Part shown: positions 53,558 through 62,802 of the stretch, in pieces
Position numbering within the stretch: the stretch's first letter is position 1
How the letters are laid out: the number at the start of each line of letters is the position of its first letter
Source: Flavobacterium sp. HSC-32F16
GTDB lineage: Bacteria; Bacteroidota; Bacteroidia; Flavobacteriales; Flavobacteriaceae
Assembly (NCBI RefSeq): GCF_024171645.1
Contig: NZ_JALKAC010000002.1
Span: 620,001-684,000 of the forward strand
Direction: 5' to 3'
DNA: 64,000 nucleotides
The notes under the pieces: model-generated
Told to the model about the DNA's origin: nothing
Databases searched by the model: none
What the model saw: the letters and a program-made list of their open reading frames with translations, nothing else
Translations under genes and position numbers: made by a program

Positions 53558-55657
53558 ATGGCAGTTTTAGCAAAAATTAGACAGCGTTCCGCTTTATTGA
53601 TAGGAGTTATTGCACTTGCATTATTTGCATTTATAATACAAGATCTAATCGGTAAAGGAACATTTAGTCAAAGTTCAAAAGATGTAGGAAGCATCGATGG
53701 AAAAGATATTTCATTTGAAGACTTTAGAGTTAAAGTTAGTAATCTTGAAAAAAGTGGTCAAGGAATTACTTCCACTGAAGCTGCAAACAGAGTTTGGGAT
53801 CAAGAAGTTTCAATCGCATTATTATCAGCTCAGTTTGATAAATTAGGATTGAGAGTGGGTGAAAAACACTTACTTGAAGTTTTAAAATCAGATCCAAATA
53901 TTGGAAAAAACCCTATGTTTTTAAACGCAGCAGGAATGTTTGATGTAGTAAAATTTAAAGACTACTTTAAAGCAAATCCTGAAGCAGCACAATATATTTC
54001 TGAAAAAGAAAAAGATGCTGAATTAAATGCAAAATTTCAAATTTACAATACTTTGGTAAAATCTGGACTTTACACAACTGCTAGTGAAGGAAAGTTAAAG
54101 TATGAAATGGAAGCTAACAAAGTAAACTTTGCTTACGCTGGAGCATTATACTCTTCTATTAAAGATAGTGAAGTAAAAATTTCTGATTCAGATATCGTAG
54201 ATTATATGAAGAAAAACGAGAAAAAATTCAAAGCGGATGCAACTCGTGAAATTCAATACGTTTTAGTTGAAGATAAAGCTTCTAAAGAAGATGAGGCTGA
54301 TATTAAAGCTAAAATCACTGCTTTATTATCTGGAAGTGTTGTTTACAATGCTAAAACAGGTAAAAACGATTCGTTACCAGGATTTAGAAACGCAACAAAC
54401 ATTGCTGAATTTGTAAATGCAAATTCTGATGTTCCTTATGATTCTACTTACGTTCCTAAAAATGCTTTACCAGCTGTAGATGCTGATAAATTATTCAGCT
54501 TACCAGCTGGAGCTATTTATGGTCCTTATGTTTACGGAAGATACTATGCAATTTCTAAATCATTAGGATTTAAAGCTGGTGTTAACGCAAAAGCAAGCCA
54601 TATTTTAATTGGTTATGAAGGTTCTCAAACACCAAACCAAAAGGAAAAAAGAACAAAAGAAGAGGCTAAAGCTAAAGCAGAAGAAATTCTGGCTCAGGTT
54701 CAGGCAAATCCCAATAGTTTCATGATGTTGGCTTTTACAAGCTCTGATGATTCATCTGCGCAGCAAGGTGGTGATTTAGGATATTTTGGTCAAGGCCAAA
54801 TGGTAAAACCATTCAATGATTTTGTATTCAATAACGGAATTGGAAAAGTTGGTTTAGTAGAAACTCCATTCGGTTTCCACATTATCAAAGTTACAGATAA
54901 ACAAGACGGAATTCGTTTAGCTACAATTGCTCAAAAAATCGAGCCTTCTGAAGCTACTTCTGATAAAGTATTTACTTTAGCTACTAAATTCGAAATGGAA
55001 GCTGCAGAAAAAGATTTTGCTGCTACTGCAAAAGAATTAGGTTTAAAAGTTGCTGCTCCGGTATCTGCAAAAGCTATGGATGAGCAATTTGGACCGTTAG
55101 GAAACCAAAGAAACATCATTAGATGGGCTTTTGATAAAGAAACAAACGCAGGAGACGTAAAACGTTTTGAATTAGCTAATATCGGACACGTAATTGCTCA
55201 ATACAAAAGCGAAAATAAATCTGGTTTAGTTTCTGTTACTATGGCTAGACCATATGTTGAGCCAATTTTGAAAAACAAGAAAAAAGCTGAAATCTTAAAA
55301 GCTAAAATGACAGGTTCAACTATTGAAGCTATCGCTAAAAGTGCTGGTGTAGCTGTACAACAAGCTGCTGATGTTACTTTAGAAAATCCAGTTTTACCTG
55401 GAGGAGTAGGACAAGAACCAAAAGTTGTAGGTAATGCATTTGCTTTAGCTGCTAACAAAGTTTCTGCGCCAATTGAAGGAAATACTGGAGTGTATGTAGT
55501 AAAAAATATCAGTACTGTAAAAGCTCCTGCTCTTACAAATCACGCTGAATATGTTGCTAAAGTAAAAGCTCAAACTGCATCTGATGCAGGAAGAATTTTA
55601 CCAGCGTTGAAAAACAATGCTAAAATTGAAGATAACAGATTGCAATTTAACTACTAA
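53558..55657 (+). CDS. PpiD-like peptidylprolyl isomerase
   Basis: 699 residues. One N-terminal membrane helix (about 12-33, SALLIGVIALALFAFIIQDL), a SurA-N-like helical chaperone domain (about 40-250), a parvulin domain (AKASHILIGYEGSQ at about 345, GGDLGYFGQGQMVKPFNDFV, ETPFGFHIIKV) and a further C-terminal domain. It should fold or release newly exported proteins at the inner-membrane face of the periplasm. The chosen start lies after the promoter box; a strong terminator follows the gene. Confidence 0.92.
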   Translation: MAVLAKIRQRSALLIGVIALALFAFIIQDLIGKGTFSQSSKDVGSIDGKDISFEDFRVKVSNLEKSGQGITSTEAANRVWDQEVSIALLSAQFDKLGLRVGEKHLLEVLKSDPNIGKNPMFLNAAGMFDVVKFKDYFKANPEAAQYISEKEKDAELNAKFQIYNTLVKSGLYTTASEGKLKYEMEANKVNFAYAGALYSSIKDSEVKISDSDIVDYMKKNEKKFKADATREIQYVLVEDKASKEDEADIKAKITALLSGSVVYNAKTGKNDSLPGFRNATNIAEFVNANSDVPYDSTYVPKNALPAVDADKLFSLPAGAIYGPYVYGRYYAISKSLGFKAGVNAKASHILIGYEGSQTPNQKEKRTKEEAKAKAEEILAQVQANPNSFMMLAFTSSDDSSAQQGGDLGYFGQGQMVKPFNDFVFNNGIGKVGLVETPFGFHIIKVTDKQDGIRLATIAQKIEPSEATSDKVFTLATKFEMEAAEKDFAATAKELGLKVAAPVSAKAMDEQFGPLGNQRNIIRWAFDKETNAGDVKRFELANIGHVIAQYKSENKSGLVSVTMARPYVEPILKNKKKAEILKAKMTGSTIEAIAKSAGVAVQQAADVTLENPVLPGGVGQEPKVVGNAFALAANKVSAPIEGNTGVYVVKNISTVKAPALTNHAEYVAKVKAQTASDAGRILPALKNNAKIEDNRLQFNY

Positions 55658-55685
55658 GCGAAAGTTTTAGTAAAATAAATAAAAG

Positions 55686-55723
55686 AAAAACCCGAAACGT
55701 TCAACTGAATGTTTCGGGTTTTT
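55686..55723 (+). terminator. Rho-independent terminator after the PpiD-like gene
   Basis: AAAAACCCGAAAC and GTTTCGGGTTTTT form a 13-bp stem that continues inward with TTCA/TGAA around a short loop; a U-run follows. Confidence 0.92.
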
Positions 55724-55878
55724 CTGTATTTAATAATTAGGGAATAATATTTTGTAGTAAATGTTTTATGCAATTTCCTTAACTATATGGGAATTATGGA
55801 AATATAACCTTAAAAATTTGTGATTATAAAAATATTACAGTTAATTTGTCGGAATTTTTGTTGTAACAAATTGAGAAT

Positions 55879-55896
55879 TTAACAAACATTTGTTAA
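55879..55896. promoter_or_regulatory. Candidate operator palindrome TTAACAAA-CA-TTTGTTAA
   Basis: Perfect 8-bp arms with a 2-bp spacer, 50 bp upstream of the hypothetical gene at 55947. A looser AATTTGT / ACAAATT pair lies just before it (55843-55872). No regulator gene is adjacent. Confidence 0.4.
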
Positions 55897-55946
55897 TAGA
55901 AGTTCTGAGATAATTATAAATAGATATTTTAATAATCAACCATTTA

Positions 55947-56393
55947 ATGTTTTATAAGTTTAGTTTTTTACGAAGAAAACCTAAAGTGTATTCTAAAATA
56001 GAGAATCACATTTTTGGAATAATTACGGAACTTTTAAAAGTTAGCAGTACTGACATCAATGTTGATGAATTAGGGGGGAAATATTATTTAAGTAACGAAG
56101 AGCAGCATTTTAAGGTTACTATATTAAGCAACGATTATGTAATAAGACTCACGAATACTCGTGACTCTGTTGCTGAGAAGTACGATAAAGTATTTGTAGA
56201 AGACGTTTTAAGAGCCGTGAAAGAAGAAAAACACCGCAGAATGGAGTTGGTGTATGATTCTATCACAAACAGTATAGAGAAAATGGCAGAGCGTCTCCAT
56301 AATACACTTATAGAATCAAACGAACAGGAAAATGAAAAAGTGCGACGTTTGGAATCTGAACCCGTTGAAAATGATCAAAAAGTAAATTTTTAA
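55947..56393 (+). CDS. Hypothetical protein
   Basis: 148 residues, no signal peptide or membrane segment. The first 25 residues are basic (FLRRKPKVYSK); the middle has strands (HFKVTILSNDYVIRLTN); the rest is a long charged helix from about 85 to 148. I do not recognise a family. It is monocistronic, and its upstream region holds the palindrome at 55879-55896. Confidence 0.65.
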   Translation: MFYKFSFLRRKPKVYSKIENHIFGIITELLKVSSTDINVDELGGKYYLSNEEQHFKVTILSNDYVIRLTNTRDSVAEKYDKVFVEDVLRAVKEEKHRRMELVYDSITNSIEKMAERLHNTLIESNEQENEKVRRLESEPVENDQKVNF

Positions 56394-56414
56394 CTCTCCT
56401 TTATTGATTAATTA

Positions 56415-57329
56415 TTATTCCTGTAAAATCATTTCATCATAAGACAGGATAATGTTATATCCTTTTGATGAAAAATAATCCTTCGGATTTTCATTAGAAA
56501 CCACCATTACAAAATCTCCTCCCCAAGCGCCCAGACTTTTAATTGTACCGTTAAAATCTGGAAAAGCAATTTCTTTAATTGTTTTTATTTCCATGATATT
56601 GCTTAAATGAATTTCATGCTTTTCGACCGCATAAGCAAATTCTTTTAAGGTTTTAGCATTCAGGATCGTATTAGTAATTTTGTTGTTTTCAGCAACGCTT
56701 TTCGCTAAATTTTGATCTTTGTGTCTGTTGTAAGCTTGAATTGCAGTTTTGCTATTCTGTTTTTTGTTAAGATATACAAAGAAGATATTTTTTGTAAAGT
56801 CAGGATTGAAAATAACCGGTTCAACAAAATTGTTTTCTATTCTATATAAAATAGGAGTATTATTTTGGGCACAGGCAATATCATAACCACTGCCTCCAAA
56901 ACTGTTTTTAAGCAGTGTAAAAGCATTAATCTTGGTCCACTGCGCAATGTTATTAATCAAGGTAGATGACGTTCCTAATCCCCAGTTTCTTGGAAAAGTA
57001 AGATTCGTTGTTACTTTATATCCTTTTGACTGCTCGATAAACTCTGGATTTAAAAGATAGGCTTCATGCAGAATATTGATTAAAGTTGTTCTTACAGTTT
57101 CGATTTCAGAATTTATGTTGTTTATGATTTCATCAAATGAAATCACATTTTCAAACCAAAGCTGTTTATCGTAGTCGTAACTTTTCCATTCGATTATTTG
57201 GTTTTCTCCATCTTCAACAATTAAATCCTGACCAAATTTTGTTGGCAGTGCAAAGGCATCTGCGCCATCTAAAACTAAATATTCTCCAGAAATGAATAGT
57301 TTTCCGTTACTGTAAAAGGTTGTTGACAT
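56415..57329 (-). CDS. GYDIA-family GHMP kinase (phosphomevalonate kinase candidate)
   Basis: 304 residues. The N-terminal FYSNGKLFISGEYLVLDGAD is the first GHMP motif, GLGTSSTL at 117-124 the phosphate loop, and GGSGYDIACA holds GYDIA at 148-152, which names the family. The C-terminal SLGAWGGDFVMV is the third motif. The biochemical substrate of the family is not settled; the HMG-CoA reductase directly upstream suggests a mevalonate-pathway kinase. Confidence 0.88.
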   Translation of the reverse strand: MSTTFYSNGKLFISGEYLVLDGADAFALPTKFGQDLIVEDGENQIIEWKSYDYDKQLWFENVISFDEIINNINSEIETVRTTLINILHEAYLLNPEFIEQSKGYKVTTNLTFPRNWGLGTSSTLINNIAQWTKINAFTLLKNSFGGSGYDIACAQNNTPILYRIENNFVEPVIFNPDFTKNIFFVYLNKKQNSKTAIQAYNRHKDQNLAKSVAENNKITNTILNAKTLKEFAYAVEKHEIHLSNIMEIKTIKEIAFPDFNGTIKSLGAWGGDFVMVVSNENPKDYFSSKGYNIILSYDEMILQE

Positions 57330-57340
57330 ACGTATTTTTT

Positions 57341-57418
57341 AGCCCCGATAAAAGTGGAAATCCTTTTGCTTTTTTCTTTGAAAAAGGAAAAGATTGCAAC
57401 GGATAGCGGGAGCAGCTT
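57341..57418. repeat. ATCCTTTT / AAAAGGAAAAGAT dispersed repeat, copy 2
   Basis: AGCCCCGATA and AATCCTTTT on the left face AAAAGATTGCAACGGATAGC and GGGAGCAGCT on the right, an imperfect palindrome. It is related to 14298-14385 in inverse orientation and fills the gap between HMG-CoA reductase and the GYDIA kinase. Confidence 0.65.
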
Positions 57419-57422
57419 CTAA

Positions 57423-58736
57423 TTATTTTCTTAAACTTTCAATGAATTCAACTACAGCGCTGTGTGAAACTGTATTTTTTTTAAAATGAGATTTGATTAA
57501 ACGACGTTCTTCTTCAGTTGCTTCAAATTGGTTGATGATATTATTAAGGTGCATTTTCATATGTCCTTCCTGAATTCCTGTTGTGGTTAAAGAGCGCAAA
57601 GCGGCAAAGTTTTGTGCTAAACCGGCAACAGCAGTAATTTCCATTAACTCTCTTGCAGAAGGTTTTTCGAGCATTTCCAGGCATAATTTTACCAATGGAT
57701 GTAACGAAGTCAATCCGCCAACGGTTCCTAATGCTAAAGGAATTTCAAGCCAGAAGGTAAAAATTCCGTTCTCGATTTTAGCGTGTGATAAACTTGCGTA
57801 TTGGCCGTTTTTTGATGCGTAAGCATGAACTCCCGCTTCTACAGCTCTAAAATCATTTCCGGTTGCCAAAACCACAGCATCGACACCATTCATGATTCCT
57901 TTATTGTGTGTTACCGCTCTAAAAGGTTCAATTTCGGCAATTTGAACCGCCTGAACAAAACGATCAGCAAAATCCTGTGGATTGGTAATGTGTTTTTCGG
58001 ATAAATCTTCAATTGGACACGAAACTTCGGCTCTAACAAGACAATTCGGAACGTAATTAGATAAAATACTCATAATTACAGTCAGAGTATCTTTTTCAGA
58101 AAATAAATCAGAATCCTGAAACTCTTCTTTTAAAGTCGAAGCAAACTGCTCTAAGCACGAATTAATAAAATTGGCCCCCATGCTGTCTTTGGTTTCAAAA
58201 GTGGCATGAAGCTGATAGTAATTCTCAAGTAAATTACGTTTGTCTTTTAGCTGAATATCAAGTATACCGCCACCGCGTTCCTGCATATTTTTAGTAATAC
58301 TTTGCGTATCAGAGAAAAACTTTGGTTTTATTTGTTGAAAAAAAGATTGTAATTTTTCGGCATCACCATTAAAATTAAAATGAACCTGACCGATTTTTTC
58401 GGTGTCAATTACAGTAGTTTTGAAGCCTCCGCGCGAAGCCCAAAATTTTGCTGCTTTTGAGGCTGCGGCCACAACTGAGCTTTCCTCAATGGCCATAGGA
58501 ATGGTTTTATACTTTCCATTAATCAAAAAATTAGGAGCTACTCCAAGCGGAATATACAAATTGGTAATCGTATTCTCAATAAATTCATCATGCAGCTGTT
58601 GGAGCTTTTCGTCTGAATTCCAGTAATTTCTTATAATATTTAATGCTTCTTCGGGAGTCGAAAAATATTCATTAGCGATCCAGTTAATTTTTTCTTTTTT
58701 GGATAATTTAGAAAATCCTGCAACAGCGTTGTTCAT
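57423..58736 (-). CDS. mvaA: Hydroxymethylglutaryl-CoA reductase, class II-type
   Basis: 437 residues from the ATG at 58734-58736 (an in-frame TTG lies two codons further up). The catalytic Glu region ENTITNLYIPLGVAPNFLIN, the HNKGIMNGVDAVVLATGNDF stretch with Lys and Asp, and ALGTVGGLTSLHPLVKL are class II hallmarks (degradative-type name, but it can serve synthesis). It interconverts HMG-CoA and mevalonate, supplying the kinase and mvaD steps coded elsewhere in the window. Confidence 0.93.
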   Translation of the reverse strand: MNNAVAGFSKLSKKEKINWIANEYFSTPEEALNIIRNYWNSDEKLQQLHDEFIENTITNLYIPLGVAPNFLINGKYKTIPMAIEESSVVAAASKAAKFWASRGGFKTTVIDTEKIGQVHFNFNGDAEKLQSFFQQIKPKFFSDTQSITKNMQERGGGILDIQLKDKRNLLENYYQLHATFETKDSMGANFINSCLEQFASTLKEEFQDSDLFSEKDTLTVIMSILSNYVPNCLVRAEVSCPIEDLSEKHITNPQDFADRFVQAVQIAEIEPFRAVTHNKGIMNGVDAVVLATGNDFRAVEAGVHAYASKNGQYASLSHAKIENGIFTFWLEIPLALGTVGGLTSLHPLVKLCLEMLEKPSARELMEITAVAGLAQNFAALRSLTTTGIQEGHMKMHLNNIINQFEATEEERRLIKSHFKKNTVSHSAVVEFIESLRK

Positions 58737-58765
58737 TCTCAATATATTAAATAATAATGTAGCTG

Positions 58766-58773
58766 CAAAGATA
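58766..58773 (-). promoter_or_regulatory. Putative -7 box of mvaA
   Basis: The minus strand reads TATCTTTG, exact consensus, 29 bp before the ATG. The same octamer stands before mvaD (18558) and the pseudouridine synthase (14191). Confidence 0.55.
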
Positions 58774-58916
58774 CTATTTTAAGAGTTTCGTTTGCAATGT
58801 ATTTCAAACATGAAAATACGCAATCGTTATTTTTTTTAACATTTAACACTTAAAATGTGTATTATGTTTATTTTTTTTATTAAAATTGGGCTCTTTTTAT
58901 ATTTAAAATAATTCTA

Positions 58917-61088
58917 ATGAATACAAGTAAATTTACTGCAGTACTTTTATTTTTAACTGCGGTCGTTTTTGGACAGCAAAAAATAACTGTCGAAAATGTT
59001 TTTAGCGGTACTTTCCGGGCAAAAGGAATGGATGAACTTCAATCGCTGAAAAATACAAATCAATATACTGTTTTAAATATTGATCAGGCGAGCAGAAGCA
59101 TGCAGATTGATTTATACGATTTTGCAACGCTGAAAAAAGTATCGAATCTTATTGATACTAAAAACTTCAAAGAACTTGCCGACGGAATTGACAGCTATAC
59201 TTTTGATGCTTCTGAAAAAAAGATCTTAATTGCTTGTAATTCTACTAAAATCTTCCGTCACTCTTTTACTGCTGATTACTATCTTTATGATATTGCAGCA
59301 AAAACCTTGACTAAACTTGTTGATTTTCAGATTCAGGAACCAACATTCTCGCCTGACGGAACGAAAATCGCTTACGCAAAAGAAAACAACCTTTATATAT
59401 ACGATACTGCTTCAAAAAAATCTACGGCGGTTACTGCTGACGGAAAGAAAAATGCCGTTATTAATGGTATAACTGACTGGGTTTATGAAGAAGAATTTGC
59501 TTTTGTACGTGCATTTGACTGGAGCAAGGACAGTAAAAAATTAGCTTATATTCGTTTTGACGAAAGTCAGGTTCCGGAATTTTCTATGTCTATGTTTCAT
59601 AAAGATTTGTATCCAACAATCGAAACTTTTAAATATCCAAAAGCCGGAGAAAAGAATTCTGTAGTTTCATTACATATTTATGATGCAGCAGGAAATACTT
59701 CTAAAAAGGTAGATTTAGGAAATTACAATGATTTTTACATTGCCAGAATGCAGTGGACAAATGATAATAATGTATTATCTGCTCAGGTTTTAAACCGTCA
59801 TCAGGATAATCTGGATTTATTATTTATCGATGGAACTACGGCTGCAGCAAAAGTAGTTTTAAATGAAAAAGATAAAGCGTATGTGGATGTTACAGATAAT
59901 TTGACTTTCTTAAAAGATAATACTTTTATCTGGACAAGCGAAAAAGACGGTTTTAATCATATTTATGTATATGATAAAACAGGAAAACTTAAAAATCAGG
60001 TTACAAAAGGAAACTGGGAAGTAACTTCATACTACGGTTTCGACGAAAAAACAAAAACGATTTTCTATCAGTCTACAGAAAATGGTTCTGTCAACAGAGA
60101 TCTTTACAGAATTAGTTTAGACGGAAAAAATAAAGTGCGTTTGTCTTCAAAAAAAGGTACAAGTGCAGCAACCTTTAGTCCTAATTTTCAATATTTCATT
60201 ACAACTTTTTCAAGTAATTTAGTGCCTGCGACTTATACTTTAAACGAGGCGAAAACAGGAAAAGAAATTCAGGTTATCGAGAACAATCAGGCTCTTGCTG
60301 ATAAATTGAAAGCGTATAATCTTCCTTCGAAAGAATTCTTTGTTTTAAAAACAGCAAAAGGAAACGAATTGAATACCTGGATTTTAAAGCCAAAAGATTT
60401 TGATGCTTCAAAAAAATATCCGGTTTTCATGTTTCAGTATTCTGGGCCAGGATCACAGCAAGTAGCAGATCAATGGAATAATTCTAACGATTATTGGTTT
60501 CTTTCATTGACGCAGCAAGGATATATTGTAGTTTGTGTTGATGGAAGAGGTACAGGTTATAAAGGTGCTGATTTCAAAAAAGTAACTCAGAAAGAATTAG
60601 GAAAATATGAAGTTGAAGATCAAATCGATGCTGCAAAAGTAATTGGAGCATATCCGTATGTTGATGCTTCAAGAATCGGAATTTTTGGATGGAGTTATGG
60701 TGGTTTTATGGCTTCTAACTGTATTTTTCAAGGAAATGATGTTTTCAAAATGGCAATTGCTGTTGCGCCGGTTACAAACTGGAGGTTTTATGACAGTGTT
60801 TACACAGAAAGATATATGCAGACTCCACAGGAAAACGCAAGCGGATACGATCAAAACTCTCCAATAAATCACGTTGATAAATTGAAAGGTAAGTTTTTGT
60901 TGATTCACGGTTCTGGCGATGACAATGTTCATGTTCAAAACTCAATGCAGATGATGGAAGCTTTAATTCAGGCTAATAAACAATTTGATTCTCAAATCTA
61001 TCCAGATAAAGATCATGGTATTTATGGCGGAAAAACAAGAATTCAGCTTTATAATAAAATGACTAATTTTATCAAAGAAAATTTATAA
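58917..61088 (+). CDS. Dipeptidyl peptidase IV, S9 family
   Basis: 723 residues with a signal peptide (...FLTAVVFGQ). An N-terminal eight-bladed-type propeller (about 25-465) includes QEPTFSPDGTKIAYA and the double-Glu region DWVYEEEF that binds the substrate amino end. The alpha/beta-hydrolase part carries Ser593 in GWSYGG, Asp668 in GSGDDNVH and His700 in DKDHGIYGG. It removes X-Pro dipeptides in the periplasm or outside. Two POT peptide transporters follow on the same strand. Confidence 0.95.
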   Translation: MNTSKFTAVLLFLTAVVFGQQKITVENVFSGTFRAKGMDELQSLKNTNQYTVLNIDQASRSMQIDLYDFATLKKVSNLIDTKNFKELADGIDSYTFDASEKKILIACNSTKIFRHSFTADYYLYDIAAKTLTKLVDFQIQEPTFSPDGTKIAYAKENNLYIYDTASKKSTAVTADGKKNAVINGITDWVYEEEFAFVRAFDWSKDSKKLAYIRFDESQVPEFSMSMFHKDLYPTIETFKYPKAGEKNSVVSLHIYDAAGNTSKKVDLGNYNDFYIARMQWTNDNNVLSAQVLNRHQDNLDLLFIDGTTAAAKVVLNEKDKAYVDVTDNLTFLKDNTFIWTSEKDGFNHIYVYDKTGKLKNQVTKGNWEVTSYYGFDEKTKTIFYQSTENGSVNRDLYRISLDGKNKVRLSSKKGTSAATFSPNFQYFITTFSSNLVPATYTLNEAKTGKEIQVIENNQALADKLKAYNLPSKEFFVLKTAKGNELNTWILKPKDFDASKKYPVFMFQYSGPGSQQVADQWNNSNDYWFLSLTQQGYIVVCVDGRGTGYKGADFKKVTQKELGKYEVEDQIDAAKVIGAYPYVDASRIGIFGWSYGGFMASNCIFQGNDVFKMAIAVAPVTNWRFYDSVYTERYMQTPQENASGYDQNSPINHVDKLKGKFLLIHGSGDDNVHVQNSMQMMEALIQANKQFDSQIYPDKDHGIYGGKTRIQLYNKMTNFIKENL

Positions 61089-61124
61089 TATAACTTTATC
61101 AAAATCAAATAAATAGTGAATAAT

Positions 61125-62801
61125 ATGAAAGAAACTCAAGTAAAAACTGCGCATCCAAAAGGGCTTTGGGTATTATTTGGAACGGAGATGTGGGAGCGAT
61201 TTAATTTTTATGGAATGCGCGCTTTATTAACTTTATTTCTTGTGAATTCATTATTAATGAAGGAAGAAGAAGCGTCTCTAATTTATGGAGGTTTCCTTGG
61301 ACTTTGTTATTTAACACCAATGTTGGGTGGTTTCATCGCCGATCGTTTTTTAGGAAACAGAAACTGTATCTTATTAGGCGGATTGTTAATGGCAATTGGG
61401 CAAATGCTTTTGTTTACCAGCGGAAGTGTTTTTGAATCTAATTTAAGCCTTGCAAAAATTATAATGTACTCTGCATTAGGAGTAATTGTTTTTGGTAACG
61501 GATTCTTCAAGCCAAATATTTCTAGTATGGTTGGAAGTTTATATCCAAAACAAGAAAAAACAAAATTAGATAGTGCTTTTACTATTTTCTACATGGGAAT
61601 TAACATTGGGGCTTTCTTAGGACAGTCTATTTGTCCTTTATTAGGAGATGTTAAAGATGCTGGCGGAATTAGAGATATTCACGCTTTTAGATGGGGATTC
61701 ATGGCTGCTTCTGTTGCGATGTTGTTAGGAACAATTCTTTTTTACTTCTTGAAAAATAAATATGTGGTTTCTCCAGAAGGAAGACCATTGGGAGGTTTGC
61801 CTTCTAAAAATGTTGCAGAAGATTTTGAAGAAGGAGAAGCGCAAAAAGCTAATTTTTCATCTAAAGCTTTGGTTATGGCCGGAGTTGCATTTATTGTTTT
61901 AGGATTCTTTTTTCACTATGCAGTAGGGCAGAATTTAATTTACACTTTGATTTATTCCAGCGGATTAGCATTAGCAGGATTAATCATTTCTGATACTTCG
62001 TTAACTAAAATCGAAAGAGATAGAATTATAGTAATTTATATCGTTTCGTTCTTTATTATTTTCTTCTGGGCGGCGTTTGAGCAGGCTGGTTCATCTTTAA
62101 CTTTTATTGCTGATAATCAAACAGACAGACATTTCTTTGGTTGGTTAATGCCTCCGTCGATGGTTCAAATTTTTAACGGATTATTTGTTGTTCTTTTGGC
62201 AGTGCCTTTTAGTGTTCTTTGGGACACTTTAAGAGCTAAGGATAAAGAGCCTATTTCTCCGGTAAAATTAGCTGTAGGTTTAGTCGTGATTTCGATCAGT
62301 TTCTTTATGATCGCTACTCAGGTTTCTTACATTGGGACTTCAGGACTGTTATTAGTAAAATGGCTTATCTTATTATATTTCTTAAATACATGTGCTGAGT
62401 TATGTTTGTCTCCAATTGGTTTATCATTGGTAGGTAAATTATCTCCAAAACGTTTTGCATCATTATTATATGGAGTATTCTTTTTGTCTAACGCTTCCGG
62501 TTATGCTTTAGGAGGAACTTTAGGTTCTATCTTGCCTGCAACCGGAGATAAATTTGCAAAAGCAAAAGAATTAGGAATCGATCTTCAGGCAGTTTTAGAT
62601 AAAAAATTAACACCCACAGCAGAGCAGATCGCTTTGCTTGATCAACATCAAATTAGTGCTCAAAACCCAATTTTTGCAGGATTTGAAATCCATAACTTAT
62701 ATGAATTCTTTATGGTATTTGTTGTCCTTACTGGTATTGCGGCTATTTTATTATTTGCTTTAACACCACTATTAAAAAAATTAATGCACGGTGTTAGATA
62801 G
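61125..62801 (+). CDS. POT/PTR-family peptide transporter
   Basis: 558 residues from the ATG at 61125 (a GTG three codons earlier is possible). The ExxERFxxYG motif is MWERFNFYGMRALL at about residue 26; GFIADRFLGNR and FYMGINIGAFLGQ are further POT signatures. About fourteen helices. It imports di- and tripeptides with protons across the inner membrane, the products of the preceding peptidase. Confidence 0.93.
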   Translation: MKETQVKTAHPKGLWVLFGTEMWERFNFYGMRALLTLFLVNSLLMKEEEASLIYGGFLGLCYLTPMLGGFIADRFLGNRNCILLGGLLMAIGQMLLFTSGSVFESNLSLAKIIMYSALGVIVFGNGFFKPNISSMVGSLYPKQEKTKLDSAFTIFYMGINIGAFLGQSICPLLGDVKDAGGIRDIHAFRWGFMAASVAMLLGTILFYFLKNKYVVSPEGRPLGGLPSKNVAEDFEEGEAQKANFSSKALVMAGVAFIVLGFFFHYAVGQNLIYTLIYSSGLALAGLIISDTSLTKIERDRIIVIYIVSFFIIFFWAAFEQAGSSLTFIADNQTDRHFFGWLMPPSMVQIFNGLFVVLLAVPFSVLWDTLRAKDKEPISPVKLAVGLVVISISFFMIATQVSYIGTSGLLLVKWLILLYFLNTCAELCLSPIGLSLVGKLSPKRFASLLYGVFFLSNASGYALGGTLGSILPATGDKFAKAKELGIDLQAVLDKKLTPTAEQIALLDQHQISAQNPIFAGFEIHNLYEFFMVFVVLTGIAAILLFALTPLLKKLMHGVR

Positions 62802-62802
62802 A

